NCBI GenBank assembly: GCA_937893495.1
Contig: CALBIE010000014.1
Coordinates: 1 to 41,416 of the forward strand
Source: an uncultured Verrucomicrobiales bacterium
GTDB lineage: Bacteria; Verrucomicrobiota; Verrucomicrobiia; Limisphaerales; JAYPXF01
Direction of reading: 5' to 3'
DNA length: 41,416 bases
Under the pieces are notes generated by a model. That model was not told the DNA's origin. It ran no database searches and was given only the letters and a program-made list of their open reading frames with translations. This document shows, piece by piece, positions 19,905-29,767 of the stretch (position 1 is the first letter of the stretch; each line of letters begins with the position of its first letter). A program made the position numbers and the translations under genes.

Positions 19905-21185
19905 ATGTCCATACTCAGGTCATCAGTAAATCGTCGATTCTTCCTCCACGCCGCCGGGGTCACGCTCGCGTTGCCCGGGCTCGAATCACTCTCGCTGCGC
20001 GGATTTGGAAAGTCCGGGGAGAAAGCCAAGCGGCCGGTTCGCATGGTGTGCGTCGGCAACTCGCTCGGCTTTCATGCGCCGGCTTTCTTTCCGAAGGCGA
20101 CCGGCACGGATTATGATTTCCCAACCGAACTGGAGCCGCTCAAACCGCACCGGAAAGACTACACACTTTTCTCCGGGCTCGACCACGGCGTCAAAGGCGG
20201 ACACTTCGCGGTGCACTCGTTTTTGAGCGGCGTGCGTTCGGTGGACGCGAAGTCGATGCCGGAAGGCAACATCAGCATTGACCAGCGCGCGGCGGAAACC
20301 ATCGGCGGCGCGACGCGTTTTCCCTCGCTGACGATTGGTTCCGAAGACGGCATCCACGGCGGCACGATGATGTGCTGGACGCGCAGTGGAACCCGGGTTC
20401 CACCGATTACCGGGCCGAACGAACTGTTCCGAAAGCTGTTCGTAAACGACACCGCCGCCGAACGTGCCCGCGCCGGCGATCGTTTTCAACTCAAGGGATC
20501 CATTCTCGACGCCATCAACGGCGACGCGAAATCGCTTGAACGCCGACTCGATCAACGCGACCGCGACAAGCTCGACGAATATTTCACCTCCGTGCGCGAC
20601 GTGGAGAAGCAGTTGGAACTCGGCCGGCAATGGTCGCAAATCGCGAAGCCAAGCCCCGGCATCCCGGAACCGCGGAACACGGAAATGGTCTCTGATTTGC
20701 CCGCGCTTTACGACCTGATGGCGCTGGCGTTGCAGACGGATTCAACCCGCATCGCGACGCTCGAGATCGCCGGCGATTTCCGTTCCTCCGCCTTTGGCCT
20801 CCGCAAGGGTTATCATGCCTTGTCGCATCACGGTCAGGTGAAGGAGAGCATCGAGTCGCTCGTGAAGATGGAGCGTTATCAGGTGGAGCAGTTCGCGCGG
20901 TTCCTCGGCAAGCTGAAATCCATCGAAGACGGTGACAAATCGCTCCTCGATAACACGATGCTGTTGCTCGGCAGCGGCATGGGCAACGCCAACTCGCATA
21001 CGAACACCAATCTGCCGATCGTATTGGCCGGCGGCGGATTCCGTCACGGGGAATACCAGGCGTATCCGCAAAAGGGCCCGGGCAAGGTGCCGTTGTGCAA
21101 TCTCTTCGTCAGCATGCTGCAACGTTTCGGCGTGGAGACGGATCAGTTCGGGCCGGGCAGGAGCACCTTGACGGGGCTGGCGTGA
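19905..21185 (+). CDS. DUF1552 family protein (Tat-like N-terminus); start at 19905 preferred over 19779
   Basis: SSVNRRFFLHAAGVTLALPGLESL then RPVRMVCVGNSLGFHAPAFFPKATGTDY; LSHHGQVKESIESLVKMERYQVEQFA. Confidence 0.9.
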   Translation: MSILRSSVNRRFFLHAAGVTLALPGLESLSLRGFGKSGEKAKRPVRMVCVGNSLGFHAPAFFPKATGTDYDFPTELEPLKPHRKDYTLFSGLDHGVKGGHFAVHSFLSGVRSVDAKSMPEGNISIDQRAAETIGGATRFPSLTIGSEDGIHGGTMMCWTRSGTRVPPITGPNELFRKLFVNDTAAERARAGDRFQLKGSILDAINGDAKSLERRLDQRDRDKLDEYFTSVRDVEKQLELGRQWSQIAKPSPGIPEPRNTEMVSDLPALYDLMALALQTDSTRIATLEIAGDFRSSAFGLRKGYHALSHHGQVKESIESLVKMERYQVEQFARFLGKLKSIEDGDKSLLDNTMLLLGSGMGNANSHTNTNLPIVLAGGGFRHGEYQAYPQKGPGKVPLCNLFVSMLQRFGVETDQFGPGRSTLTGLA

Positions 21186-21190
21186 ACGTC

Positions 21191-23815
21191 ATGCGAACGG
21201 ATTCGCAGCAAGAGGTAGCGCGGGCGTCCCGCCTGCATTGGGTGACCGCAGGATCGGCACGGCCCCGGCTCATCCGAACACCATCGCTGACAAGCAGCGC
21301 GTTTGTGCAGGCGAGACGCCTGCGCTACGTGGGGTGCCTGTCGCCACTCACGGTCGCTTTGATGTTTCTCGGGACGGCGGCTTTCGCCGCTGTTGGCTCG
21401 TCCGCCGACATCAAAACCTTTCTCGGAACGTACTGCACGGATTGTCATGGACCCGAGAAGCAGAAGGGCGAACGGCGATTCGATACGCTGCAACTTCCCG
21501 TCGCCAACCTCGACACACTGATTCTCCTGCAAGATGTCGTGGATCAGTTGAATCTCGGCGAGATGCCGCCAAAGAAGTCGAAGCAACCTGCCCGGGACAA
21601 CACCAGCCGCTTGACGGCTCTCATCTCCCGCGAAATTGCCAAGGGTCACAAACACCTTTCGAGCACGGGCGGAAGAACCGTACTGCGACGACTCAATCAA
21701 CGCGAATACCTCAACACCATCGGGGATCTGTTCGCGCTGAACATGGCGGCCTTTGATCCCACGACGAAGTTCCCGCGGGATCAGGTGGTCGAGCATCTGG
21801 ACAACATCGGCGACACATTGCGGACCTCCAGTTATCTGCTCGGACAATACCTCGATTCGGCCGATCAGATTGTCGAGAAGGCGTTCAGCCTCAAGGAACG
21901 CCCGGAGGAACGCACCTGGCGGTTCAACGGCAATTTTAAACAACAACCGGAACTCGCGCCGCCGCACGGCAAGGTCTTCAACTATCGCTACCTCTGCCTT
22001 TATGAGACGCAGAACACCGTGAATCACGAAGGCGGTTACGGACCGATCAATGGATTTCAGCAGGGCGTGCCGCAGGACGGTTGGTATGAAATCAAGGTTC
22101 TGGCGCACGCCATGAACCGGCATCACCCGTACGATCCCAACATCTACAAGATGGATCCGGATGAACCTTTCCGTCTCGGCATCGTCCCCGGCGACATCAA
22201 GGCCGGTCCGCTGCATCATCCGCAACCCATTGAACCGCAGCTTGCCGAAGTGACTCTGGGCGATGGCGATCCCGAATGGTACACCATGAAAGTCTGGCTG
22301 GATGCCGGACACACGCCGCGCTTCATCTTCCCGAACGGCGCGGCGAACTGCCGACGGACCTGGGGAAAAATCCTTTCCAAATACCGCAACACGCTTCCGG
22401 AGAGCGTTCGTCGTACGCAGGGAATCGCCGCGACGCGACCGGTTGTCCTCAAGCATGGCAAGGTGCCGCACATCCGAATTCACGAAGTCGCGATTCGTGG
22501 ACCGATTTATGATCAATGGCCGCCCCCAAGTCACCGCGCGATTCTTGGCGACCGGCCTTTTGAACCCGGGCGCACGCGAGAGATTCTCGCGACGTTCGCG
22601 ACGCGCGCGTATCGCCGGCCGGCCGGTGACGACGAAATCGCCCGGTTGATGGCCGTGGTGGAGCAACGGCGCAAGGCCGGTCGGACCGAGTTCGAAGCGC
22701 TGAAGGATGGACTCAAAACGGTGCTCTGTTCGCCCGCGTTCCTGTATCTGGCGCGCCCGGAAGCGGCCGGAAAAACGAATTCGCCGGCGGGCACCTTGCT
22801 GACGGCGCCCGCATTGGCATCGCGTCTTTCGTATTTTTTGCGGGCATCGATGCCGGACAAGGAATTGACGCGCGCGGCGGACCAGGGCGGCCTGCTGAAA
22901 ACAGATGTCCTGCTCGCCCAGACGCGGCGACTGCTGGCGCACCCGCGCTCGGAGGCTTTTCTTGCCGGTTTTCTCGACAGTTGGTTGAGCCTGCGAAGCC
23001 TCGGCGACATGCCGCCGGACCGCGACATGTTCGAACCGTATTACGCCAAGGATTTGCAGGCCGCGATGAAGACCGAGACGCGTATGTTTACGCGCGATCT
23101 GATTGAGCGTAACGACAGCCTCGTCCGCTTTCTCGATGCCGACTATTCGTTCCTCAACAAACCGCTGGCCAAGCTCTACGGTGTCGGCGACGCCATCGCG
23201 CCAGAGGAGGCGCATATTTTTCGTCGCGTGGCTTTCAACAATCCCAACCGCGGTGGACTGCTCGGGCAGGGCAGCATCCTGACGGTCAGCGCGAACGGCA
23301 TTGAGACTTCCCCGGTCGTTCGCGGCGTCTGGTTGCTGGAGAATATCCTCGGCACACCACCTCCGCCTCCGCCGGACAATGTTCCGGCCATTGATCCCGA
23401 TGTGCGCGGTGCTAAATCGATCCGGGACCGCCTGACGAAGCACCGCCATGACCCCACCTGTTTCGGGTGCCATCAAAAGATCGATCCGCCTGGATTTGCG
23501 CTGGAGAATTTTGATCCCATCGGCGCCTGGCGCGAACGGTATCCCAAAGGTCCGAAGATCGACGCCAGCGGACAACTACCCGGCGGCGCGCAATTTGCGA
23601 ACGTCGGCGATTTTAAAAAGATTCTCGTGACGCGCAAAGACCAGTTCGCCCACGCGCTGACCGAGAAACTGCTCGCCTATGCCTGCGGCCGCCGGATGGA
23701 GCCGCTGGATCGCCCGGTCATCGATCACATTCTCCGCGAACTGAAGCAGCGCAATTACGGAATGCGCGATTTGATCGAACTGGTCGTTCTCAGCGAGGCG
23801 TTTCGTTCTAAGTGA
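21191..23815 (+). CDS. DUF1587/DUF1592/DUF1588/DUF1585-type cytochrome-like protein; start uncertain (21191 ATG, 21329 GTG or 21362 ATG)
   Basis: YCTDCHGPEKQKGERRFDTL (CxxCH), RLNQREYLNTIGDLF, TYAFRTRAYRRPA-type block, DPTCFGCHQKIDPPGFALENFDPIGAWR, YACGRRMEPLDRPVIDHI. Confidence 0.9.
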   Translation: MRTDSQQEVARASRLHWVTAGSARPRLIRTPSLTSSAFVQARRLRYVGCLSPLTVALMFLGTAAFAAVGSSADIKTFLGTYCTDCHGPEKQKGERRFDTLQLPVANLDTLILLQDVVDQLNLGEMPPKKSKQPARDNTSRLTALISREIAKGHKHLSSTGGRTVLRRLNQREYLNTIGDLFALNMAAFDPTTKFPRDQVVEHLDNIGDTLRTSSYLLGQYLDSADQIVEKAFSLKERPEERTWRFNGNFKQQPELAPPHGKVFNYRYLCLYETQNTVNHEGGYGPINGFQQGVPQDGWYEIKVLAHAMNRHHPYDPNIYKMDPDEPFRLGIVPGDIKAGPLHHPQPIEPQLAEVTLGDGDPEWYTMKVWLDAGHTPRFIFPNGAANCRRTWGKILSKYRNTLPESVRRTQGIAATRPVVLKHGKVPHIRIHEVAIRGPIYDQWPPPSHRAILGDRPFEPGRTREILATFATRAYRRPAGDDEIARLMAVVEQRRKAGRTEFEALKDGLKTVLCSPAFLYLARPEAAGKTNSPAGTLLTAPALASRLSYFLRASMPDKELTRAADQGGLLKTDVLLAQTRRLLAHPRSEAFLAGFLDSWLSLRSLGDMPPDRDMFEPYYAKDLQAAMKTETRMFTRDLIERNDSLVRFLDADYSFLNKPLAKLYGVGDAIAPEEAHIFRRVAFNNPNRGGLLGQGSILTVSANGIETSPVVRGVWLLENILGTPPPPPPDNVPAIDPDVRGAKSIRDRLTKHRHDPTCFGCHQKIDPPGFALENFDPIGAWRERYPKGPKIDASGQLPGGAQFANVGDFKKILVTRKDQFAHALTEKLLAYACGRRMEPLDRPVIDHILRELKQRNYGMRDLIELVVLSEAFRSK
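21215..21328. repeat. Palindromic family P2, copy 2 (114 bp), inside the N-terminal coding region of the DUF1592-type gene
   Basis: GTAGCGCGGGCGTCCCGCCTGC ... GTGCAGGCGAGACGCCTGCGCTAC. Confidence 0.9.
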
Positions 23816-24266
23816 ACCCGTTGGCAGGCGCGCCGGGTGAGGGCAGCCGGCCTACCGAGGTGGCGGTGGTCGGAAATCTTCGGCTTAGAACGGTTTTCAG
23901 AAGTTATTCCCGGCAGTGCCAGAGCGTGTTCGGAAGGTGCGCTGAGGCCCCGGCGGGCTGGTTCGAGCCGCTTCAATTCCCGTTACGGAAATGATTTCCG
24001 GGAATCGCGGTAGCCTTGTTCGTCTCAAGACGATCGGTTTTTCATGAAGTTTAAACCTGCTGAAACCAAAAATGTTTTCCACCGAACTTATTGCAACCAA
24101 GAACGTTGCAGATTTTGCAGCGTCGATCGAAAAGGTGGGCTTGCCTTACGTCTATGCAAAGATAGCCTCGACCAACTCCTCGGCAGTTACAGCCTGGCAA
24201 TAATCACTCGCAAGGGATTGTTTTGTAGTCGGGCTCAACTCTGCTGACTGCCAAGATATGTGACTG

Positions 24267-26006
24267 ATGAGTCATCAAATAAAGAAACGGGCAAGAGGGT
24301 CGAAGAGCCGGTTCTTTGCCGGGACATTTGTGACCCTCATAGTCCTGGCGAGTCTGCCAAATCACGCGGCTGCGGTACCGTTCACACTGAATTATCAGGG
24401 GCAGATCCTGATATCGAGCACGCCGTTTGACGGAATTGCGCAGTTCAAATTTGTTCTTACCGATGGCGGCACGAAGACACTCTGGAGCCATGATCTCTCC
24501 AGCATCGATGCCAGCCAACCGGCGACATCCCTCACACTGTCCGTGTCGCGGGGCCTGTATGCGATTCGTCTGGGGGACACTCGTGTTCCCAACATGGCGG
24601 CCATTCCCGCCTTCGTGTTCACCAACGATGTCATCCGCTTGCGCGTGTGGTTCAATGACGGCGCCAACGGATTTCAACAGCTCACGCCGGATCGGGAAAT
24701 CGGGTCGGTGGCCTTCGCGTTGCGGGCGGAATCCGCCCGGACGGTTGACGCTGGCGCGATTGGGACGACGCAGTTGTCCGCCGCCCTGGCCGGCCAGATT
24801 GCCGCACTCACCACGCAGATGACGGTTCTTTCCAATCAACTCGCAACTGCGAATCTCGGACAACTGACCGCGACGTCCACCGATCCCGACGACGCGGCCT
24901 TGCGGGCGAACGGCTATGAACGTTTTCTGCAACTGCGCGCTCCAGAGTGGACCAATGGACCGGCGGGTGAACCGTTGCCCCGCTATCGGCACACCGGCGT
25001 CTGGACCGGCGCGGAGTTTCTCATCGCCGGTGGCATTCTCCCCGCCGGCATCCAGGGGGATGATGGGGGCCGTTTTCATCCCGGGCTCAACCAGTGGCGC
25101 GACCTTTCGCTCCTCGACGCCCCGGCACCGCGCCGCGGACATTCGGCCGTCTGGACCGGGTCGGAGATGATTGTCTGGGGCGGACACGGTTTCCCGGACT
25201 ATCGGAATGATGGGGGCCGGTTCAATCCGGTAACACAGGTCTGGCGGTCCCTCACCACGAACGGCGCTCCGGTTGGGAGAGAGTTGCACCGGGCTGTCTG
25301 GACCGGTTCGCGAATGATCATCTGGGGCGGGCGCAATGCCGACGGTTACCCCGCCGAGAGTGGCCTCTACGATCCCGCCGCCAACCAGTGGACAGCGTTG
25401 CCGACCATCGGGGAACCTTCGCCTCGCCTCGGCTTTACCATGGTCTGGGCCGGCGACCGGTTGATCGTCTGGGGCGGATCGGAGGCATCGGGAGCGGTCG
25501 TCAAGACCGGCGCGCAACTGACCTTCACCAATGGCGTGCCGCAAGGATGGTCCGCCCTCACCCCGAGTGGCGCGCCTTCAGCCCGGACTGACCATGCCGC
25601 AATCTGGACGGGGGAGCGAATGCTGGTCTGGGGCGGCCGTGGCGCCGGATTGCAGGGCAATGGCGCCGCCTATGATCCCGCTACTGATACGTGGGAAAAT
25701 CTTTCGACCACCGATGCTCCCACCGCGCGGGAACAGCACGGCGCGGTCTGGACCGGGAGTGAAATGCTGATTGTCGGCGGCAACGAGGCTGGTGGATCAA
25801 CAGCCACGAGTTTTGCCTACCATCCGGGAACGCGGCGCTGGCGCCCCTTGAGTCCGGCCGGTGGTCCCGTCTCGCGCGGCGAGAGCACGGTCATCTGGAC
25901 CGGGACGGAACTGCTTGCTTTTGGTGGTCGCCAGAATGGCCAGATTGTCGGCACCCTGCAACGGCTGGATCCCAGCCCGGCCGTGTATCTCTATCGCAAA
26001 CCCTGA
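24267..26006 (+). CDS. Secreted kelch/galactose-oxidase-like repeat protein with N-terminal YQG/LTP tail-fibre-like module
   Basis: Seven imperfect repeats of RxxHxAVWTGxxMIVWGG; N-terminal LNYQGQILISS...GLYAIRLGD...LTPDREIGSVAFALRAESA. Confidence 0.85.
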   Translation: MSHQIKKRARGSKSRFFAGTFVTLIVLASLPNHAAAVPFTLNYQGQILISSTPFDGIAQFKFVLTDGGTKTLWSHDLSSIDASQPATSLTLSVSRGLYAIRLGDTRVPNMAAIPAFVFTNDVIRLRVWFNDGANGFQQLTPDREIGSVAFALRAESARTVDAGAIGTTQLSAALAGQIAALTTQMTVLSNQLATANLGQLTATSTDPDDAALRANGYERFLQLRAPEWTNGPAGEPLPRYRHTGVWTGAEFLIAGGILPAGIQGDDGGRFHPGLNQWRDLSLLDAPAPRRGHSAVWTGSEMIVWGGHGFPDYRNDGGRFNPVTQVWRSLTTNGAPVGRELHRAVWTGSRMIIWGGRNADGYPAESGLYDPAANQWTALPTIGEPSPRLGFTMVWAGDRLIVWGGSEASGAVVKTGAQLTFTNGVPQGWSALTPSGAPSARTDHAAIWTGERMLVWGGRGAGLQGNGAAYDPATDTWENLSTTDAPTAREQHGAVWTGSEMLIVGGNEAGGSTATSFAYHPGTRRWRPLSPAGGPVSRGESTVIWTGTELLAFGGRQNGQIVGTLQRLDPSPAVYLYRKP

Positions 26007-26057
26007 GGACGGAGGAAATGACGAATGACTAATCACCCAAAGCCAAAGGAAATCCCA

Positions 26058-28093
26058 ATGACCAGACCCGGAAATCCCAAACTGTCGCAAGACGTCCGCG
26101 CCCTCGCCCCGTCATTCGGACTTAGTCATTCATTCGTCATTCTGATTTCGTCATTCTGATTTCGTCATTCGTCATGCTGGCGGCTCCGCCGGCACGAGCC
26201 CAATGGCAGACGCAATCGTTCACCCTGAAGCCCGGCTGGAACGCCGTCTATCTGCTGGTCGATGCCGGTTATGCCGACCTGGACCGGGTGCTGACGGACA
26301 GTCCCATCGACGAGTTGTGGCTCTGGGACCCGGCGCCCTCCTTGCGCCAGAACATCGGCACCCTGGATCAGGCCACGGCGGCGGGCGCTTCCAAATGGAA
26401 ATACTGGCGGGCGGGCGGCAATCCGGCGGGAAACACGCTGGCCGGTCTGTTCGGGAATGTCGGCTGCCTTGTGCACAACACCCACACCGCGGATTTCATC
26501 TGGCGGCTCACCGGTATCCCCGTGCCACCCCGGTACCAATGGACCTCGAGCGGCCAGAACTTTATTGGCTTCTCGACTCCAGAGACCAGTCCGCCCGACT
26601 TTTGGACCTACCTGAAACCTGCCCCCGACCTGCAGGCCGGCAGCGAAATCTATCGCTACATGGGGGGCGCCATGACCAACAACCCGGTACTGGTGAACGC
26701 GCCGAGGAACACGCCGGTCACGCGGGGCGAGGCCTACTGGGTGCGGGCGCAGAATTTCAACAGCTACTTCCATCCCTTCGACGTCACCCTCGGCAAATCC
26801 TGGGGCGTGGATTTCGGGCAGGGCGGTCGCTACGAGGTGCAGTTGCACAATCGTACCGCCACCAATCTGACCGTAACCGTGCGGCTCCATCCCACGGATT
26901 CCCGCCCGCCGGACCTGCCGCTGCACCCGGGCGCCACGAATCTTTATCACGGGCAAACTTACGACACGCCGGTGATCGATCTGCCGTGGTTGCTCGTGCG
27001 GGGCGAATTCAACACCAGCACACTCGCGCACGACTATTCCTTCCTGCGCGCCGTCGGGAGCGGAGCGACCCAGCATTTCCAAAGCATGGAAGACGCCGGG
27101 GAGTTCTATCCGCAGGAGACCGCGCAGTTCCCCATGCCGACCAGCATGTCGCTAACCCTGGCGGCCAACGAACGGCGGACCCTGGTGCTGGGCATCCACG
27201 ACCTGTCTTTCTTCGATCCGGACAGCGACAACGGCCATGGCTTCCATGAATCCCGGCCGGCGGGGACACTGATGGGTGGCATTCTCCGCCTCACCGATTC
27301 ACTGGGACTGGCCCGGTTCGATCTGCCGGTGCGGTTTCAGGTTGGCACCAAGGACGGACTCTACGTCGGTGAGGCGCGCATCGACCGGGTGCGGCACAAC
27401 CTGACCAGTTATGCGCGCGACGCGGACGGTTCCACGCGGCTCGACGCCGAGGGTCGGGTGGTGGCGACCAATGTGGTGAACACCTTCGGGCGGACTTCCA
27501 CCTCGTATCCCCTGCGGCTCATCTACTACCAGCAGGGGCGGCAACGCCATCTTCTGCAACGGGCCTACGTGGGTTTCAACACCAATCTCGAGCCGGTGCT
27601 GGCCACGAGTGAAGCCCTGCTGCCACCCGAAAACCTGGGCCTCGCCCGGCGGATCAGCGCGGTGCATCTGCCCTGGACGACGGACAACCAGCCCTGGCCG
27701 GAAACCGTGGTGACCAACATCGTCGTCGGCGACACCAATGTATTCGGCGCATACTTCGTGACCAATACCTTCGATTCCACGGCGTCCAATCCCTTCCTGC
27801 ACACCTTTCATCCCGATCACGACAACAAGAATGCCTCGTTTACCGCGACCCTGCCGCGCGGCGCGGAGTCCTACGACCTCGTGCGCCAGATCCAGTTCTA
27901 CGTGAGCGGCTCCACCTTCGCGACCTTCGAGAGCGCCACTGATGTCGCGGCCCGCACCAAGCGGTCGGGAGATTACGAGGAAACCGTCAGGGTTGTCGGC
28001 AAAAACGGTGAAAGCCGGGAGTTCCAATCCAGCGGCACCTGGTCCGCCACCCGGCTGACCGGGACGTTGCAGTTGCTGACGAACGCGCCGTGA
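26058..28093 (+). CDS. Large secreted hypothetical protein; ORF track starts at 26174 but the true start is probably ATG 26058, separated by a 14-bp tandem duplication
   Basis: ATG 26058 has AAAGGA 8-12 nt upstream; removing one GTCATTCTGATTTC unit gives MTRPGNPKLSQDVRALAPSFGLSHSFVILISSFVMLAAPPARAQWQTQSF...; 2036 - 14 = 2022 nt = 674 codons. Confidence 0.7.
26136..26170 (+). repeat. 14-bp tandem repeat GTCATTCTGATTTC x2 plus a partial third unit
   Basis: 26136..26149 and 26150..26163 identical, followed by GTCATTC. Confidence 0.95.
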
Positions 28094-28198
28094 TGACCAG
28101 ACATCAGGACAAAGATGAAGATACGAAAAGTAGTAATTAGTAATCAGTGCTCAGTCATCAGACGGGCCAGTCTCCCGCGATCCGAGCGCGGTTCCCTG

Positions 28199-28274
28199 GT
28201 AGCAGCCGAGGTAACGAGGCTCACTTTCCGCTCCAAATCAATTTCGATCAGAGCCTCCTCACGTCGGCGGCTAC
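28199..28274. repeat. Repeat family P5, copy 4
   Basis: GTAGCAGCCGAGGTAACGAGGCTC ... GAGCCTCCTCACGTCGGCGGCTAC. Confidence 0.85.
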
Positions 28275-28356
28275 TTCTCCACGGGGCCGCGAGGCGGCGA
28301 AGCGCACCAATTCTACCGGTTACCGAACACTGAATTCCGCGAACTGAATACTTAGC

Positions 28357-29730
28357 ATGAAAACATCCACCCCCTCCCGCACTCCCACGGCCGGCGCGTT
28401 TGCGCTGGCGCTTCTGTTCATCCTGTCGGCGACTGTGCCGCGGGCTCTGGCCGCCACCGCGAGCCCCCCGGAGCGGCTCAGCTACCAGGGATTCCTGGCG
28501 GACAGCGACAACAACCCGCTGGGTCCCATTGATCCGGAAAATCACACGGTCGTGTTTCGGATCTACGACGCCTCCACGGGCGGTGTTCTCATGTGGAGCG
28601 AACAGCAGGTCGTGACGGTGGCCAAAGGCGTGTTCAGCGTCCAACTGGGGGAAGGCAGCGTGACCCAGAACGAACCGCATGGCTCTTTGTCCTCGGTGTT
28701 CGGCGGTACTGATGCGTCGGACCGTTACCTCGAACTTGATGTGACCGACCAGGGTGGCCGGTTGGCGCCACGGCTCCGTCTGCTGACCTCGCCCTATGCC
28801 TTTCTGGCAAAAAATGTCGCCGACGGCGCGGTGGACAGCTCGAAACTCGCCGAAGGCTCAGTCGGCAGTTCCAAGATCCAAGGGGGAGCCGTCACCACGG
28901 CAAAACTGAGCATCGACTCGGCTTTTCGTGTCAACGACCAGGCCATCTATCTGCGCTCGGGGACGGATGTGAATCATTTTTTGAAGTATGCCAGTTCCTA
29001 TAGCGGGGGCTTCAATCCTGACGGACCGGTCCTGCAGGGATTTGCGGGCGGCATTCTGGGGGTCGCCGCCGGCGGTGGTTCCACCGCGCTGCATTGGAAC
29101 AGCACTGGCGTGGGAGTGCACAAGCACAACCCGTCAGAGGCATTGGACGTCGTTGGGAACGCCAGGGTGTCGGGTTCCGTAAGTGCAACCAGCGTAAGTG
29201 CCAGGGGAGCATCTTTTGTCGTTGCTACCGGTGAGGATACGGTCGTGCGCATGCAAAACATTACCAGAGACTGGTACATCAGGAACTCTGTGAACGGGGG
29301 TACATTCGGCATTTTCGATGGCTCCGTGGCGGCGGTGCACATCGTCCCCGGAACTACCTCGTGGGCCACAGGTAGTGATCGCCGATTGAAGACGGAGATA
29401 AACCAGGAAACCGGCTTTTTGGAGCGTGTCTCGCGATTCCGACCCGTCACCTACCGTTTAAAGAGCAGGGGCAAGGATGGACGCCGGGAACTTGGCTTCA
29501 TCGCCCAGGACGTGCAGCCGGAGTTCCCCGAACTAGTGAGCGAGTCCGGTGACGGCATGCTTGCTCTGGCCTATGACCGTTTTGGGGTCATCGCCATCGG
29601 GGCGGTCCGGGAACTGAATGAGCGGACGGCCGCGCGAATGAACGAATTGGAAAAGGAAAACAGCGCCCTGAAGCAAAGCCTCGCCTCCGTCCTGGAACGG
29701 TTGCAGGCGCTGGAGTCGGTGGTCAAATGA
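28357..29730 (+). CDS. Secreted tail-fibre-like protein with C-terminal intramolecular chaperone auto-processing (peptidase S74) domain
   Basis: LSYQGFLADSDNNPLG...VFSVQLGEG; repeat DGAVDSSKLAEGSVGSSKIQGGAVTTAKL; GSDRRLKTEINQETGFLERVSRFRPVTYRLK...LGFIAQDVQPEFPELV; C-terminal coiled coil. Confidence 0.88.
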   Translation: MKTSTPSRTPTAGAFALALLFILSATVPRALAATASPPERLSYQGFLADSDNNPLGPIDPENHTVVFRIYDASTGGVLMWSEQQVVTVAKGVFSVQLGEGSVTQNEPHGSLSSVFGGTDASDRYLELDVTDQGGRLAPRLRLLTSPYAFLAKNVADGAVDSSKLAEGSVGSSKIQGGAVTTAKLSIDSAFRVNDQAIYLRSGTDVNHFLKYASSYSGGFNPDGPVLQGFAGGILGVAAGGGSTALHWNSTGVGVHKHNPSEALDVVGNARVSGSVSATSVSARGASFVVATGEDTVVRMQNITRDWYIRNSVNGGTFGIFDGSVAAVHIVPGTTSWATGSDRRLKTEINQETGFLERVSRFRPVTYRLKSRGKDGRRELGFIAQDVQPEFPELVSESGDGMLALAYDRFGVIAIGAVRELNERTAARMNELEKENSALKQSLASVLERLQALESVVK

Positions 29731-29767
29731 TGCCGGAAGCGAAACCCGCGCAAACTGGAGACATCCG

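Noticed and set aside
21143-23575. 810-aa minus-strand ORF
   Set aside because: Lies opposite the clearly conserved DUF1592-type gene; Arg/His/Gln-rich shadow translation without recognisable domains.
24204-25544. 446-aa minus-strand ORF
   Set aside because: Antisense to the kelch gene; its repetitive pattern (APDDHSRTGPDSPVQ) mirrors the sense repeats.
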